A DNA stretch of 10,009 nucleotides. It comes from CAZWKI01 sp964634645 (lineage in GTDB: Bacteria > Patescibacteriota > Patescibacteriia > UBA1558 > S5-K13). Shown one piece after another: positions 1 to 6,500 of this stretch; position 1 is the stretch's first letter; every line of letters begins with the position of its first letter. The position numbers and the translations under genes are program-made. The DNA is taken from the NCBI GenBank assembly GCA_964634645.1, contig CAZWKI010000037.1:1-10009 (forward strand), written 5' to 3'. The notes beneath the pieces were generated by a model that was not told the origin of the DNA, ran no database searches, and worked only from the letters and a program-made list of their open reading frames with translations.

Positions 1-1827
1 AAAAAGATTAGTAGAAAAATAAAAGAACTTATTATTGCCTATCGTATAGAAAAAAAATATAGCAAAGACGAAATTTTAAAAATGTATTTCAATGAAATTC
101 CTTATGGATCGGTTGCTTATGGAATAGAATCTGCATCTAATATTTATTTTGACAAACACGCAAAGGATTTAACGCTTGCTGAATCTGCGACTCTTGCGGC
201 AATGACCCAGGCTCCTTCATATTATTCACCATTTGGACCCCACAAAGATGAACTTATTGGAAGACAACAATATGTTTTAAAATTAATGCTAAAACAAGGA
301 TATATTAATGATGAAGAATACAATAATGCAATAAATGAAAAGTTAAATTTCAAACTTTCACAGAATAATATATTGGCACCACATTTTGTTTTTTATGTAA
401 AAGACGAACTCAGTAAACTTCTTGGCGATAATTTGGTAGAAAATGGCGGACTGAAAGTTATTACAACTCTTGATGTTGAAAAACAAAGGGTAGCCGAAGA
501 AGCCATAAAAACAAAAACCGAAAACTATGAAAAAGACTACAACGCAACAAACGCAGCGCTTCTATCGCTTGATGTAAAAACTGGAGATATTGTTTCAATG
601 GTTGGTTCTCGTGATTTTTTTAGTGAAGATATAGATGGACAATTTAATGTAACACTATCGTCTCGACAACCAGGAAGCTCTATAAAACCAATTATATATG
701 AACTCGCTTTTGAGCGTGGATATCAACCAGAAACAAACCTCTTTGACGTTCCAACTATTTTCAAAACCGACACAAGTGACTATGAACCAAAAAATTATAA
801 TTTAAAAACAAACGGACCCGTAACGTTTCGTAAAGCTCTTGCTGGATCACTCAATATTCCTGCCGTAAAAGTACTATACCTTGTAGGAATTCAAAACGCT
901 CTTGATCACTTGAAAAAACTTGGATATTCAACCATAAAAGAAGCCAAAGATTATGGATTATCTCTTGTTCTCGGTGGACTTGAAGTAAAAATGATTGACC
1001 ATGTAAATTCTTTTGCAACGCTTGCAAGGGGTGGAATAAAAAAAGACACAAGAAGCATCCTTAGAGTTGAAGATTCAAGTGGAAAGGTATTGTACGAATC
1101 AAAAGAAGGAAAAGAAGAACGAGTAATGGATGATCAAGCGGTAAAAAAGGCAAATAGTATATTGTCAGACAATGGTGCAAGAAGTTTTGTTTTTGGGGCC
1201 AGTAATTACCTAACCTTAGGAAATATTCCTGTTGCAGCAAAAACTGGAACAACAAATGATTTCAATGATGCTTGGACAATTGGATATACTCCGAATATTG
1301 TAACTGGTGTTTGGATTGGAAACAATGATAACAAAAAAATGAAAAACTATGCTGATGGATCTAGGGTTGCAGCTCCAATATGGCAAGAATTTATGAAAGA
1401 AGCAACAAAGAACTATCCTTCAAATGGTTTTGCAAACTATGATTTGATTTCAAGCGAAAAAACAATGTTTAATGGAGACATATACCAAGTAACTAAAGAA
1501 AGAATAGACATAACCACAGGACTTCCCGCAAACGAAGAAACCCCCCTTGAAAACATATTAGAAAGAACATACAAAAAAGTTCATAATATATTACATTATG
1601 TGAACAAGGAAGACCCTCTCGGAGATATTCCAGAAAATCCGGGAATTGATGCAAATTATTATTCTTGGGAAGAGGGGGCATTAAAATGGGCTAGTGACTC
1701 TGGAATTCCAATAGATTTCCCATTTTCTGAGATAAGATTAATATCAATACCACAAGAAAACAATATCTCTTCTACGACAGATAACCCTTCTAGCACAGAA
1801 GAATCTATTGACGAAAATCAAGAATAG
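1..1827 (+). CDS. mrcA: Penicillin-binding protein 1A family, bifunctional peptidoglycan glycosyltransferase/transpeptidase (5'-truncated by window edge)
   Basis: This is a class A PBP: an inner-membrane enzyme with its active domains outside, which polymerises lipid II into glycan strands and cross-links the stem peptides. The frame is open from base 1, so the ATG at 82 is internal; 608 residues are visible. The first ~80 residues are the second half of the GT51 glycosyltransferase domain (RKIKELIIAYRIEKKYSKDE, then YFNEIPYGSVAYGIESA). The catalytic Glu motif and membrane anchor lie upstream, outside the window. The transpeptidase domain has all three motifs: SSIK with the nucleophile Ser at codon 676-678, SLN at 847-855, and KTGTT at 1240-1254. 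Past this domain, VHNILHYV..DPLG..PENP and a WEE segment resemble CPR PBP1A tails as I recall them, and the protein ends in a Ser/Thr/Glu-rich tail. No frameshift is seen. The family is certain; the symbol is by analogy. Confidence 0.96.
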   Translation, partial: KKISRKIKELIIAYRIEKKYSKDEILKMYFNEIPYGSVAYGIESASNIYFDKHAKDLTLAESATLAAMTQAPSYYSPFGPHKDELIGRQQYVLKLMLKQGYINDEEYNNAINEKLNFKLSQNNILAPHFVFYVKDELSKLLGDNLVENGGLKVITTLDVEKQRVAEEAIKTKTENYEKDYNATNAALLSLDVKTGDIVSMVGSRDFFSEDIDGQFNVTLSSRQPGSSIKPIIYELAFERGYQPETNLFDVPTIFKTDTSDYEPKNYNLKTNGPVTFRKALAGSLNIPAVKVLYLVGIQNALDHLKKLGYSTIKEAKDYGLSLVLGGLEVKMIDHVNSFATLARGGIKKDTRSILRVEDSSGKVLYESKEGKEERVMDDQAVKKANSILSDNGARSFVFGASNYLTLGNIPVAAKTGTTNDFNDAWTIGYTPNIVTGVWIGNNDNKKMKNYADGSRVAAPIWQEFMKEATKNYPSNGFANYDLISSEKTMFNGDIYQVTKERIDITTGLPANEETPLENILERTYKKVHNILHYVNKEDPLGDIPENPGIDANYYSWEEGALKWASDSGIPIDFPFSEIRLISIPQENNISSTTDNPSSTEESIDENQE

Positions 1828-1942
1828 GAATAATATATTTTATATAAATAAAAAATCAATGATAAATAAACTCTTAGTTATTATCTTTATGCTCATTATT
1901 CCGCTATTGGATCGGATTTTTTAATTGTAATTTTATATAAAC

Positions 1943-1980
1943 ATAAAAATTTCCGGTCCAAACGAACCGGAATTTTTTAT
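1943..1980 (+). terminator. Intrinsic terminator after the PBP gene
   Basis: The arms at 1943-1957 and 1966-1980 pair over 15 bp with one mismatch (core TTCCGGT / ACCGGAA) around an 8-nt loop, followed by TTTTTT. The left arm carries a matching A-run, so it could also stop minus-strand transcription. It lies 115 nt after the PBP stop and only 28 nt before the next start codon. Confidence 0.88.
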
Positions 1981-1995
1981 TAAAAATAAATCAAT

Positions 1996-2004
1996 AAAGG
2001 AGGA
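1996..2004 (+). promoter_or_regulatory. Strong Shine-Dalgarno site (AAAGGAGGA) of the Cys-rich small gene
   Basis: The GGAGG core sits 5 nt before the ATG at 2009, which is near-ideal spacing. It fixes the start of a gene otherwise small enough to be overlooked. The quality of this site contrasts with tsaC and yggU downstream, which have none. Confidence 0.85.
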
Positions 2005-2008
2005 ACAC

Positions 2009-2179
2009 ATGAAAAACATTGACAGCAGAACAACCTGTCATCTATGTGCGGGTTGTGACCCAAACTGTCCTTGTTGCAAAAATTCCAAAGAGAAACTTGA
2101 TCTTAGACACAATCAAGATCTCACAAAACAACAAGGTAAAAAAGAGGAAGAAGATTCAAAAAAACAATCACTAACTTGA
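2009..2179 (+). CDS. Cysteine-rich 56-residue protein with a ferredoxin-like CxxCxxCxxxCP motif
   Basis: I do not recognise a named family. The protein is MKNIDSRTTC followed by a cysteine cluster with Cys at 10, 13, 16, 20, 22 and 23. Cys10-13-16-20-Pro21 has the spacing of the classical [4Fe-4S] ferredoxin signature, and a CC pair follows. Residues 24-56 are lysine- and glutamate-rich with no hydrophobic stretch, so this is probably a soluble cytosolic protein. The ideal Shine-Dalgarno site, the gene-like amino-acid usage and the isolation between a terminator and an inverted repeat argue that it is real. A single 4-Cys motif in so short a protein could hold one Fe-S cluster, or zinc or another thiophilic metal. 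Six Cys in 14 residues is also compatible with a metallothionein-like role. Function is inference only. No obvious partner, such as a radical SAM enzyme or oxidoreductase, lies in the window. Confidence 0.72.
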   Translation: MKNIDSRTTCHLCAGCDPNCPCCKNSKEKLDLRHNQDLTKQQGKKEEEDSKKQSLT

Positions 2180-2208
2180 TAATTCTTCAAAAGGCCTGAA
2201 TTATCAAG
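2175..2208. repeat. Perfect 11-bp inverted repeat overlapping the Cys-rich gene's stop codon
   Basis: CTTGATAATTC (2175-2185) pairs perfectly with GAATTATCAAG (2198-2208) around a 12-nt loop. There is no T-run after it, so it is not a standard terminator. It spans the TGA stop at 2177-2179 and ends 10 nt before the TATAAT of the next gene. It could be an operator, a 3'-end stabilising hairpin or a U-tract-poor terminator. Confidence 0.6.
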
Positions 2209-2218
2209 GAGAATTGAG

Positions 2219-2224
2219 TATAAT
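2219..2224 (+). promoter_or_regulatory. Probable -10 box (TATAAT) for the 54-residue small gene
   Basis: This is a perfect TATAAT with a TG dinucleotide two bases upstream, close to an extended -10. No good -35 is seen at 16-18 nt; the region there overlaps the right arm of the inverted repeat at 2198-2208. The predicted transcript start near 2231 would leave a leader of about 27 nt containing the Shine-Dalgarno site. Confidence 0.45.
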
Positions 2225-2243
2225 AAAAATATACTTAATGAGC

Positions 2244-2253
2244 AAAAAGGAGG
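2244..2253 (+). promoter_or_regulatory. Strong Shine-Dalgarno site (AAAAAGGAGG) of the 54-residue small gene
   Basis: GGAGG ends 4 nt before the ATG at 2258. It is almost the same site as the one before the Cys-rich gene, and it decides the start against an out-of-frame ATG at 2238 that has no such site. Confidence 0.82.
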
Positions 2254-2257
2254 AAAA

Positions 2258-2422
2258 ATGGTGTCTCAATTTACAGATGGGATTATTGGAGAGGATGTAG
2301 TAAAAGCTACACGCAAAGTAATTCCAAGAATTTTTTTCACTTCCCAAGAACTTGGTGAAGACAAAACAAATGAAAAATCAAAAGATTTAGACAAAAACAA
2401 TCAAAAAGATGAAGATGAGTAA
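2258..2422 (+). CDS. 54-residue hypothetical protein with acidic, lysine-rich C-terminal tail
   Basis: I do not recognise this protein. Residues 1-31 are mixed and could fold (MVSQFTDGIIGEDVVKATRK, then VIPRIFF), and from about residue 32 the sequence is almost entirely E/D/K/N/Q, ending in DEDE, so the second half is probably disordered. There is no signal peptide, membrane segment or cysteine. It resembles the preceding Cys-rich gene in plan: strong Shine-Dalgarno site, short ordered head, charged tail. It has its own -10 box and its own terminator, so it can be a separate transcript. Evidence for coding is the ribosome binding site and the neat promoter-gene-terminator unit. The function is unknown. 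Confidence 0.65.
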   Translation: MVSQFTDGIIGEDVVKATRKVIPRIFFTSQELGEDKTNEKSKDLDKNNQKDEDE

Positions 2423-2445
2423 TCTCATCGATTCTCCATAAAAAC

Positions 2446-2473
2446 AAGGTGATCCCACAAAGGTCACCTTTTT
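2446..2473 (+). terminator. Intrinsic terminator after the 54-residue small gene
   Basis: AAGGTGATC (2446-2454) pairs with GGTCACCTT (2462-2470), with one G-U pair and a 7-nt loop, followed by a run of T to 2473. It lies 23 nt after the stop and closes the two-small-gene region. Confidence 0.87.
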
Positions 2474-2517
2474 ATATAAGGTTTAGATTAACCTTGGAAA
2501 ATAATATATCAATTTTC

Positions 2518-2546
2518 AACCTCAAGGGTTGCCAACCCCGAGGGTT
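2518..2546. repeat. Two near-identical 13-bp palindromic units separated by GCC
   Basis: AACCTCAAGGGTT (2518-2530) and AACCCCGAGGGTT (2534-2546) differ at two positions and are joined by GCC. Each unit can fold on itself. The inner GGGTT-GCC-AACCC can also fold, which excludes the others. There is no T-run. The repeat overlaps the proposed -35 of tsaC (TTGCCA, 2529-2534), so it is a candidate operator. It could also be a short palindromic intergenic repeat family. Confidence 0.6.
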
Positions 2547-2557
2547 AAATGTAAAAT
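2529..2557 (+). promoter_or_regulatory. Promoter of tsaC, probably giving a leaderless mRNA
   Basis: TTGCCA (2529-2534), a 17-nt spacer and TAAAAT (2552-2557) form a good sigma-70-like promoter. A start 7 nt past the -10 falls on the A of the tsaC ATG at 2564. Translation upstream is blocked by an in-frame TAA at 2552-2554, and no Shine-Dalgarno site exists. Confidence 0.55.
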
Positions 2558-2563
2558 ATACTC

Positions 2564-3172
2564 ATGGTAATAAAAAAAATAAATATCAAAAGTCCGGATT
2601 CAGAAATTATAGACGGTGCAGTTGAAATGTTGAAAAATGGAAAAATAGTAGTGTATCCAACAGACACTATTTATGGTATTGGCTGTGATATTTTGAACAA
2701 AAAAGCAATTGAAATAATTCAAACAATAAAAAATCGAAAAAAACAAAAACCCCTAAGCATAATTTGTAGTGATCTAAAAGATATTAGCCGTTGGGCAATT
2801 ATTTCAAACTCACAATACAAAATTCTAAAAAAATATCTTCCTGGTCCATATACATTTATTTTAAAAGCATCTAGCGATGCTCCAAAAATACTACAAGATC
2901 CAAAAAGAAAAACAATTGGTATTAGAATTCCTGATAACAAAATTTGTCTTGAAATTGTTTCTAAACTTGGAAATCCAATAGTTACAACAAGCGTAAATTT
3001 AGCCGGAGAAGTAAATTATATCAGTCCCAATGATATAAAACGTGATTGGTATGGAAAAGTAGATCTTATTCTTGATACAGGAGAATTAAATAATGAACCA
3101 TCAACAATTGTATCTCTTATTGATGAAAATATTGAAATTATAAGACAAGGAAAAGGAGAGTTTAATTTTTAA
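2564..3172 (+). CDS. tsaC: L-threonylcarbamoyladenylate synthase (TsaC/Sua5/YrdC family)
   Basis: The enzyme makes threonylcarbamoyl-AMP from threonine, bicarbonate and ATP, the first step of t6A37 formation on ANN-decoding tRNAs in the cytosol. TsaD and its partners then transfer the group. The 202 residues are a single YrdC domain: YPTDTIYGIGCD at 31-42, NRKKQKPL at 57-64, LPGPYTFILKA at 92-102, RKTIGIRIPD at 115-124, TSVNLAGE at 142-149 and STIV...IIRQGKG near the end. The tetrad Lys56-Arg58-Ser143-Asn145, which I know as the TsaC signature, is intact. The overall wording (SDLKDISRWA, PGPYTFILKA) also recalls the paralogue YciO, which lacks that tetrad in E. coli, so YciO is the main alternative. 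There is no Sua5 C-terminal domain. The start at 2564 is forced by an upstream stop and by the need for residues before the first motif. No Shine-Dalgarno site is present. Confidence 0.92.
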   Translation: MVIKKINIKSPDSEIIDGAVEMLKNGKIVVYPTDTIYGIGCDILNKKAIEIIQTIKNRKKQKPLSIICSDLKDISRWAIISNSQYKILKKYLPGPYTFILKASSDAPKILQDPKRKTIGIRIPDNKICLEIVSKLGNPIVTTSVNLAGEVNYISPNDIKRDWYGKVDLILDTGELNNEPSTIVSLIDENIEIIRQGKGEFNF

Positions 3173-3185
3173 AAAATCATCATCG

Positions 3186-3211
3186 TAGAGACGTTTCATG
3201 AAACGTCTCTA
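3186..3211. repeat. Perfect 26-bp palindrome between tsaC and yggU
   Basis: The half-site TAGAGACGTTTCA (3186-3198) is followed directly by its exact reverse complement. The surrounding CG...CG extends it with a bulge. No T-run follows, so it is not a normal terminator. It lies 13 nt after the tsaC stop and 10 nt before the yggU start. From memory, palindromes starting (G)TAGAGACG are dispersed intergenic repeats in several bacterial groups, so this looks like a REP-like element. Confidence 0.8.
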
Positions 3212-3221
3212 ACGTTAATAT

Positions 3222-3443
3222 ATGAAATACACAATAAAAATAAAACCAAACGCAAATGAAAATAAAATCATGGAACAACACGATGATTTTTTAAAAATAA
3301 AAATAAGAGCAATCCCTGAAAAAGGAAAAGCAAATAACGCTCTGATAAAATTTCTTTCAAAATATTTTGAAATTCCAAAATCAAATATAAAAATTATAAA
3401 AGGCGAAACAAGTAGAAACAAAATTGTGGAAATAGAGAAATAA
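3222..3443 (+). CDS. yggU: DUF167 / YggU (UPF0235) family protein
   Basis: This is a 73-residue protein of a widespread family of unknown function. It shows the family pattern: an N-terminal strand with IKIKPNANENKI, then LKIKIRAIPEKGKANNALI at about 24-42 (the conserved PxxGKANxxLxxxL core), and IKIIKGETSRNKIVEI at about 56-71. It is strongly basic, cytosolic by lack of any signal, and at the short end of the family's length range. An in-frame TAA at 3216-3218 forces the start at 3222, and there is no Shine-Dalgarno site. It may be cotranscribed with tsaC across the palindrome, since I see no convincing promoter of its own. It converges on the large surface-protein gene through a shared terminator. 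Confidence 0.9.
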   Translation: MKYTIKIKPNANENKIMEQHDDFLKIKIRAIPEKGKANNALIKFLSKYFEIPKSNIKIIKGETSRNKIVEIEK

Positions 3444-3474
3444 AAAAGCGGTTGGCATATAAACCGTTTTTTTT
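3442..3474. terminator. Bidirectional intrinsic terminator between yggU and the large M14 gene
   Basis: AAAAAAGCGGTT (3442-3453) pairs with AACCGTTTTTTT (3462-3473) through one G-U pair around an 8-nt loop. The T-run serves yggU, and the A-run is the T-run for the minus-strand gene that stops at 3506. It begins inside the yggU stop codon. Confidence 0.88.
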
Positions 3475-3505
3475 ATTTATTTGAAATTATATTATCTTAA
3501 AATAT

Positions 3506-6500
3506 TTATTCAGCGCCTATTAATTCATATCCATGTATTATCTCTTCTCCGTCTAAGTATCCATCTCCGTCTGCATCTCTATTGTTCTTGTCTGTTTTAT
3601 ATATATCTTCATCAGAATCGTTTAATCCGTCATTATCAGAATCATCTGTAATAATATAATCACCAAAGAAGGCGTCTGGCAAATCTTGTACTAGCTTGTT
3701 CCAGTTGATTCCATATAATATTTTTGCTAATTCTTCTGAATTAATCCAACTTGCTGTTCTGTTCATTCCTACTCTATACACTTTTGGAATGCTTGCTATC
3801 TTAAATAGTGCATTGGTATTATATGGAACATTTCTATCTAATGGATAAGATGCCATTTGTTCTTTTGAAATTATTGTGACAAATGAAAAATCATTTCCAA
3901 AATATGATTTCCATATATTCTGATTTGGATATGCATGTCTAATATTATTGCTATCTACAAAATATACCGCTCTATTATCATTTGTCTTTATCCATGTTCC
4001 ATTTGTCCATGTACTAGAAAAAGTATTGTCTGTTGTGTTTGAATTATTATTAATATTATTCAATATCGAAGGCAGTATTCCTCCGCCTGGACGATTTATT
4101 ACATTTACTATTCTTGATGCTGTAGAAGTGTTTGAAGAAGAATCTGAAACAGTATAAGTAACAGTATATGAACCAACAACAGATGTATTTACATTATTTG
4201 TTGTGACTATACCACTTGTTAGATCACCATCTACTGCATCAATAGCTGTAGCACCAGCATCAGAATATGTACTAGATCTATATATTGATACTGGATTAGA
4301 TCCTAGGATGGTTATAGCTGGTGCTGTTATATCTCCACCATCTATTGCAAATGTTGCAGTTACCGTAATATCGCTCGTTGCATTTGTGTCGGTTCTTGCT
4401 GCAGTTAAAACTCCGTCGCTCCATGAAGTAAAGCTGTAACCAGTGTTAGGAACCGNNNNNNNNNNNNNNNNNNNNNNNNNNNNNNNNNNNNNNNNNNNNN
4501 NNNNNNNNNNNNNNNNNNNNNNNNNNNNNNNNNNNNNNNNNNNNNNNNNNNNNNNAAGAACCAGTGATTGATCCACCTGCTCCTGCGGTATATGTAAAAG
4601 TGTATGTATTAATCTCAAAATTAGCTGTAACAGAAATACTTGTTGATGCATTTGTATCAGTTCTTGCCGCAGTTAAAACTCCGTCGCTCCATGAAGTAAA
4701 GCTGTAACCAGTGTTAGGAACCGCTTCTACCTCAGTTCCATCTTCGCCATAGTTAATTACTTGTGTTGAAGAACCAGTGATTGATCCACCTGCTCCTGCG
4801 GTATATGTAAAAGTGTATGTATTGATTGCATCTAGACTCGCACCAATTTCTATTTTTGTATTCGTAGAAATATCACTTAAATATTGAACATAAGCGGTTT
4901 TATTTACATCATCAACATAAGAAATATAATTTGTCCCCAAATATGTATCTACTGTATGAGCAGACCCATCTTCGCCATCCAAAAACGCATTATTTACTTT
5001 TAACACTGGTGAAGTTGTTGCAGTATAATCTCCAATAATAAAACCGGGCGTTTTCTTCGTAACAGAATCAGCATTGTTGTATTGAAAAACTACTTTATTA
5101 TTAGATGCATTAAATTTCAAACCACCAGAAGGAGAAAACTCTACAAAGGATCCAGTGCTAAGAGTCGGTGTATCTGGGTTAGATATATCGTCACTATATC
5201 TATCGATTGTAGCTTCATTTATCAAAACATCTATGTCCGGACTAATCTGTGTAACCCAATTAATATTTATAGTGCTCCCATTTGCTTGTATTGGCCCATC
5301 TGCATCGCTATAATAATTATACTTAGGCATCGAATCAAAACCTAAATATGTATCATACACCCACCCACCCGTTTGACTCAAAAAATAACTTACTAGCACT
5401 GCTTTTATACCGCCTCCTCCATTACCGATCATAGCCCACCAATCATCAGTTCCTGGCGTTGGAGTTGAATCGCTGTTATCTGAAAGAAAATCAAAATTTG
5501 TATTTGAAAGAGAATTATAAATATTCATCCAAGTCCAATCTATACTTGATCCTGTATTATTTAATAAATAAAATTGATTCCATATCCTTCCATCAGACCA
5601 AATTGTTTTTGTGAGATTATAATTATAGTTTGTTACACCAGCAAATGTTCCAGTATAGGTAATTTGACTTACAACAGGTCCGGCCAAATAAATAGATGAC
5701 GTTGCAACATTTGTTGATGAAGACAAATTTCTTGGATCACTATCTCTAAAAACAATTCTATCAATACCGTTTGTAGTGTCGCCCAATTGAGCCGTATGAT
5801 TTGGTTGATTTTCAATATCATACCAATAAGTCATAGCCCCACCTTTTGCCTCATCAAATACTGCACGAAATTTTCCTGGCGCTGTAATCAATAAATTATC
5901 AGATGAGCCAGACCCTTCTGGTATTTCATGAAAAGTAAATACTTTTGCGTTGCCCTCAAATTCAGATACAGCTGACATTGCCCATGCCCTACCCCAACCC
6001 CGAGCATTTGAAATTGTTGGATGATTATCTGCGTCCCACCTTACATCGGGTCCTTCTACGGTATATGCTGGTGCACCATACTGAGTCGTTATAACATCAA
6101 TAGCATAAGAGCCGGCCGCAAAAGCATTAAATGGATAGTTTAATAAAAACCCTAAATTATCTTCCATTATTTCATGGGAAAAACTTGTATCAGAATAAAA
6201 GGCGCTCGGAGGAGCAGATGACTGAGTATGCATATCCAAAAATATATCTATAGAATTCCCCTGTGTTATAACCCAGTCGTGAATAGCAGAGTGAGCAACA
6301 TAAACTTCCGGCTCTTCTGTACCTGAATTTGGTGCTCCATTATACCACTCTCTATTTAAATCCCAACCATTTGCGTTGCTTCTTGTTTGTCCTAAATACA
6401 TTCCATCTGGATTTATATCTGGAATAACTTTTAAAATCCACCCCTGTCTAAAAACCTTTGACTCTGGATTATTTGTGTCTAAATAAAAATCAACAAGACC

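Noticed and set aside
1899..1922. Possible first terminator of the PBP gene (TCCG...CGGA then TTTTTT)
   Set aside because: Only a 4-bp stem with a long loop; the hairpin at 1943-1980 is far stronger.
1859..1924. 21-codon open frame MINKLLVIIFMLIIPLLDRI... after the PBP gene
   Set aside because: No ribosome binding site, hydrophobic composition expected from AT-rich DNA, and it runs into a T-run. Not enough to call a small membrane protein.
2719..2940. Minus-strand open frame opposite tsaC (and a similar one opposite yggU)
   Set aside because: Antisense shadows of recognised genes, with no ribosome binding site and Phe/Ile-rich sequence.
4346..4826. Repeats as a CRISPR array or a mobile element
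   Set aside because: The repeats are in frame, 213 nt long, code for an InlB-like domain and have no spacers.
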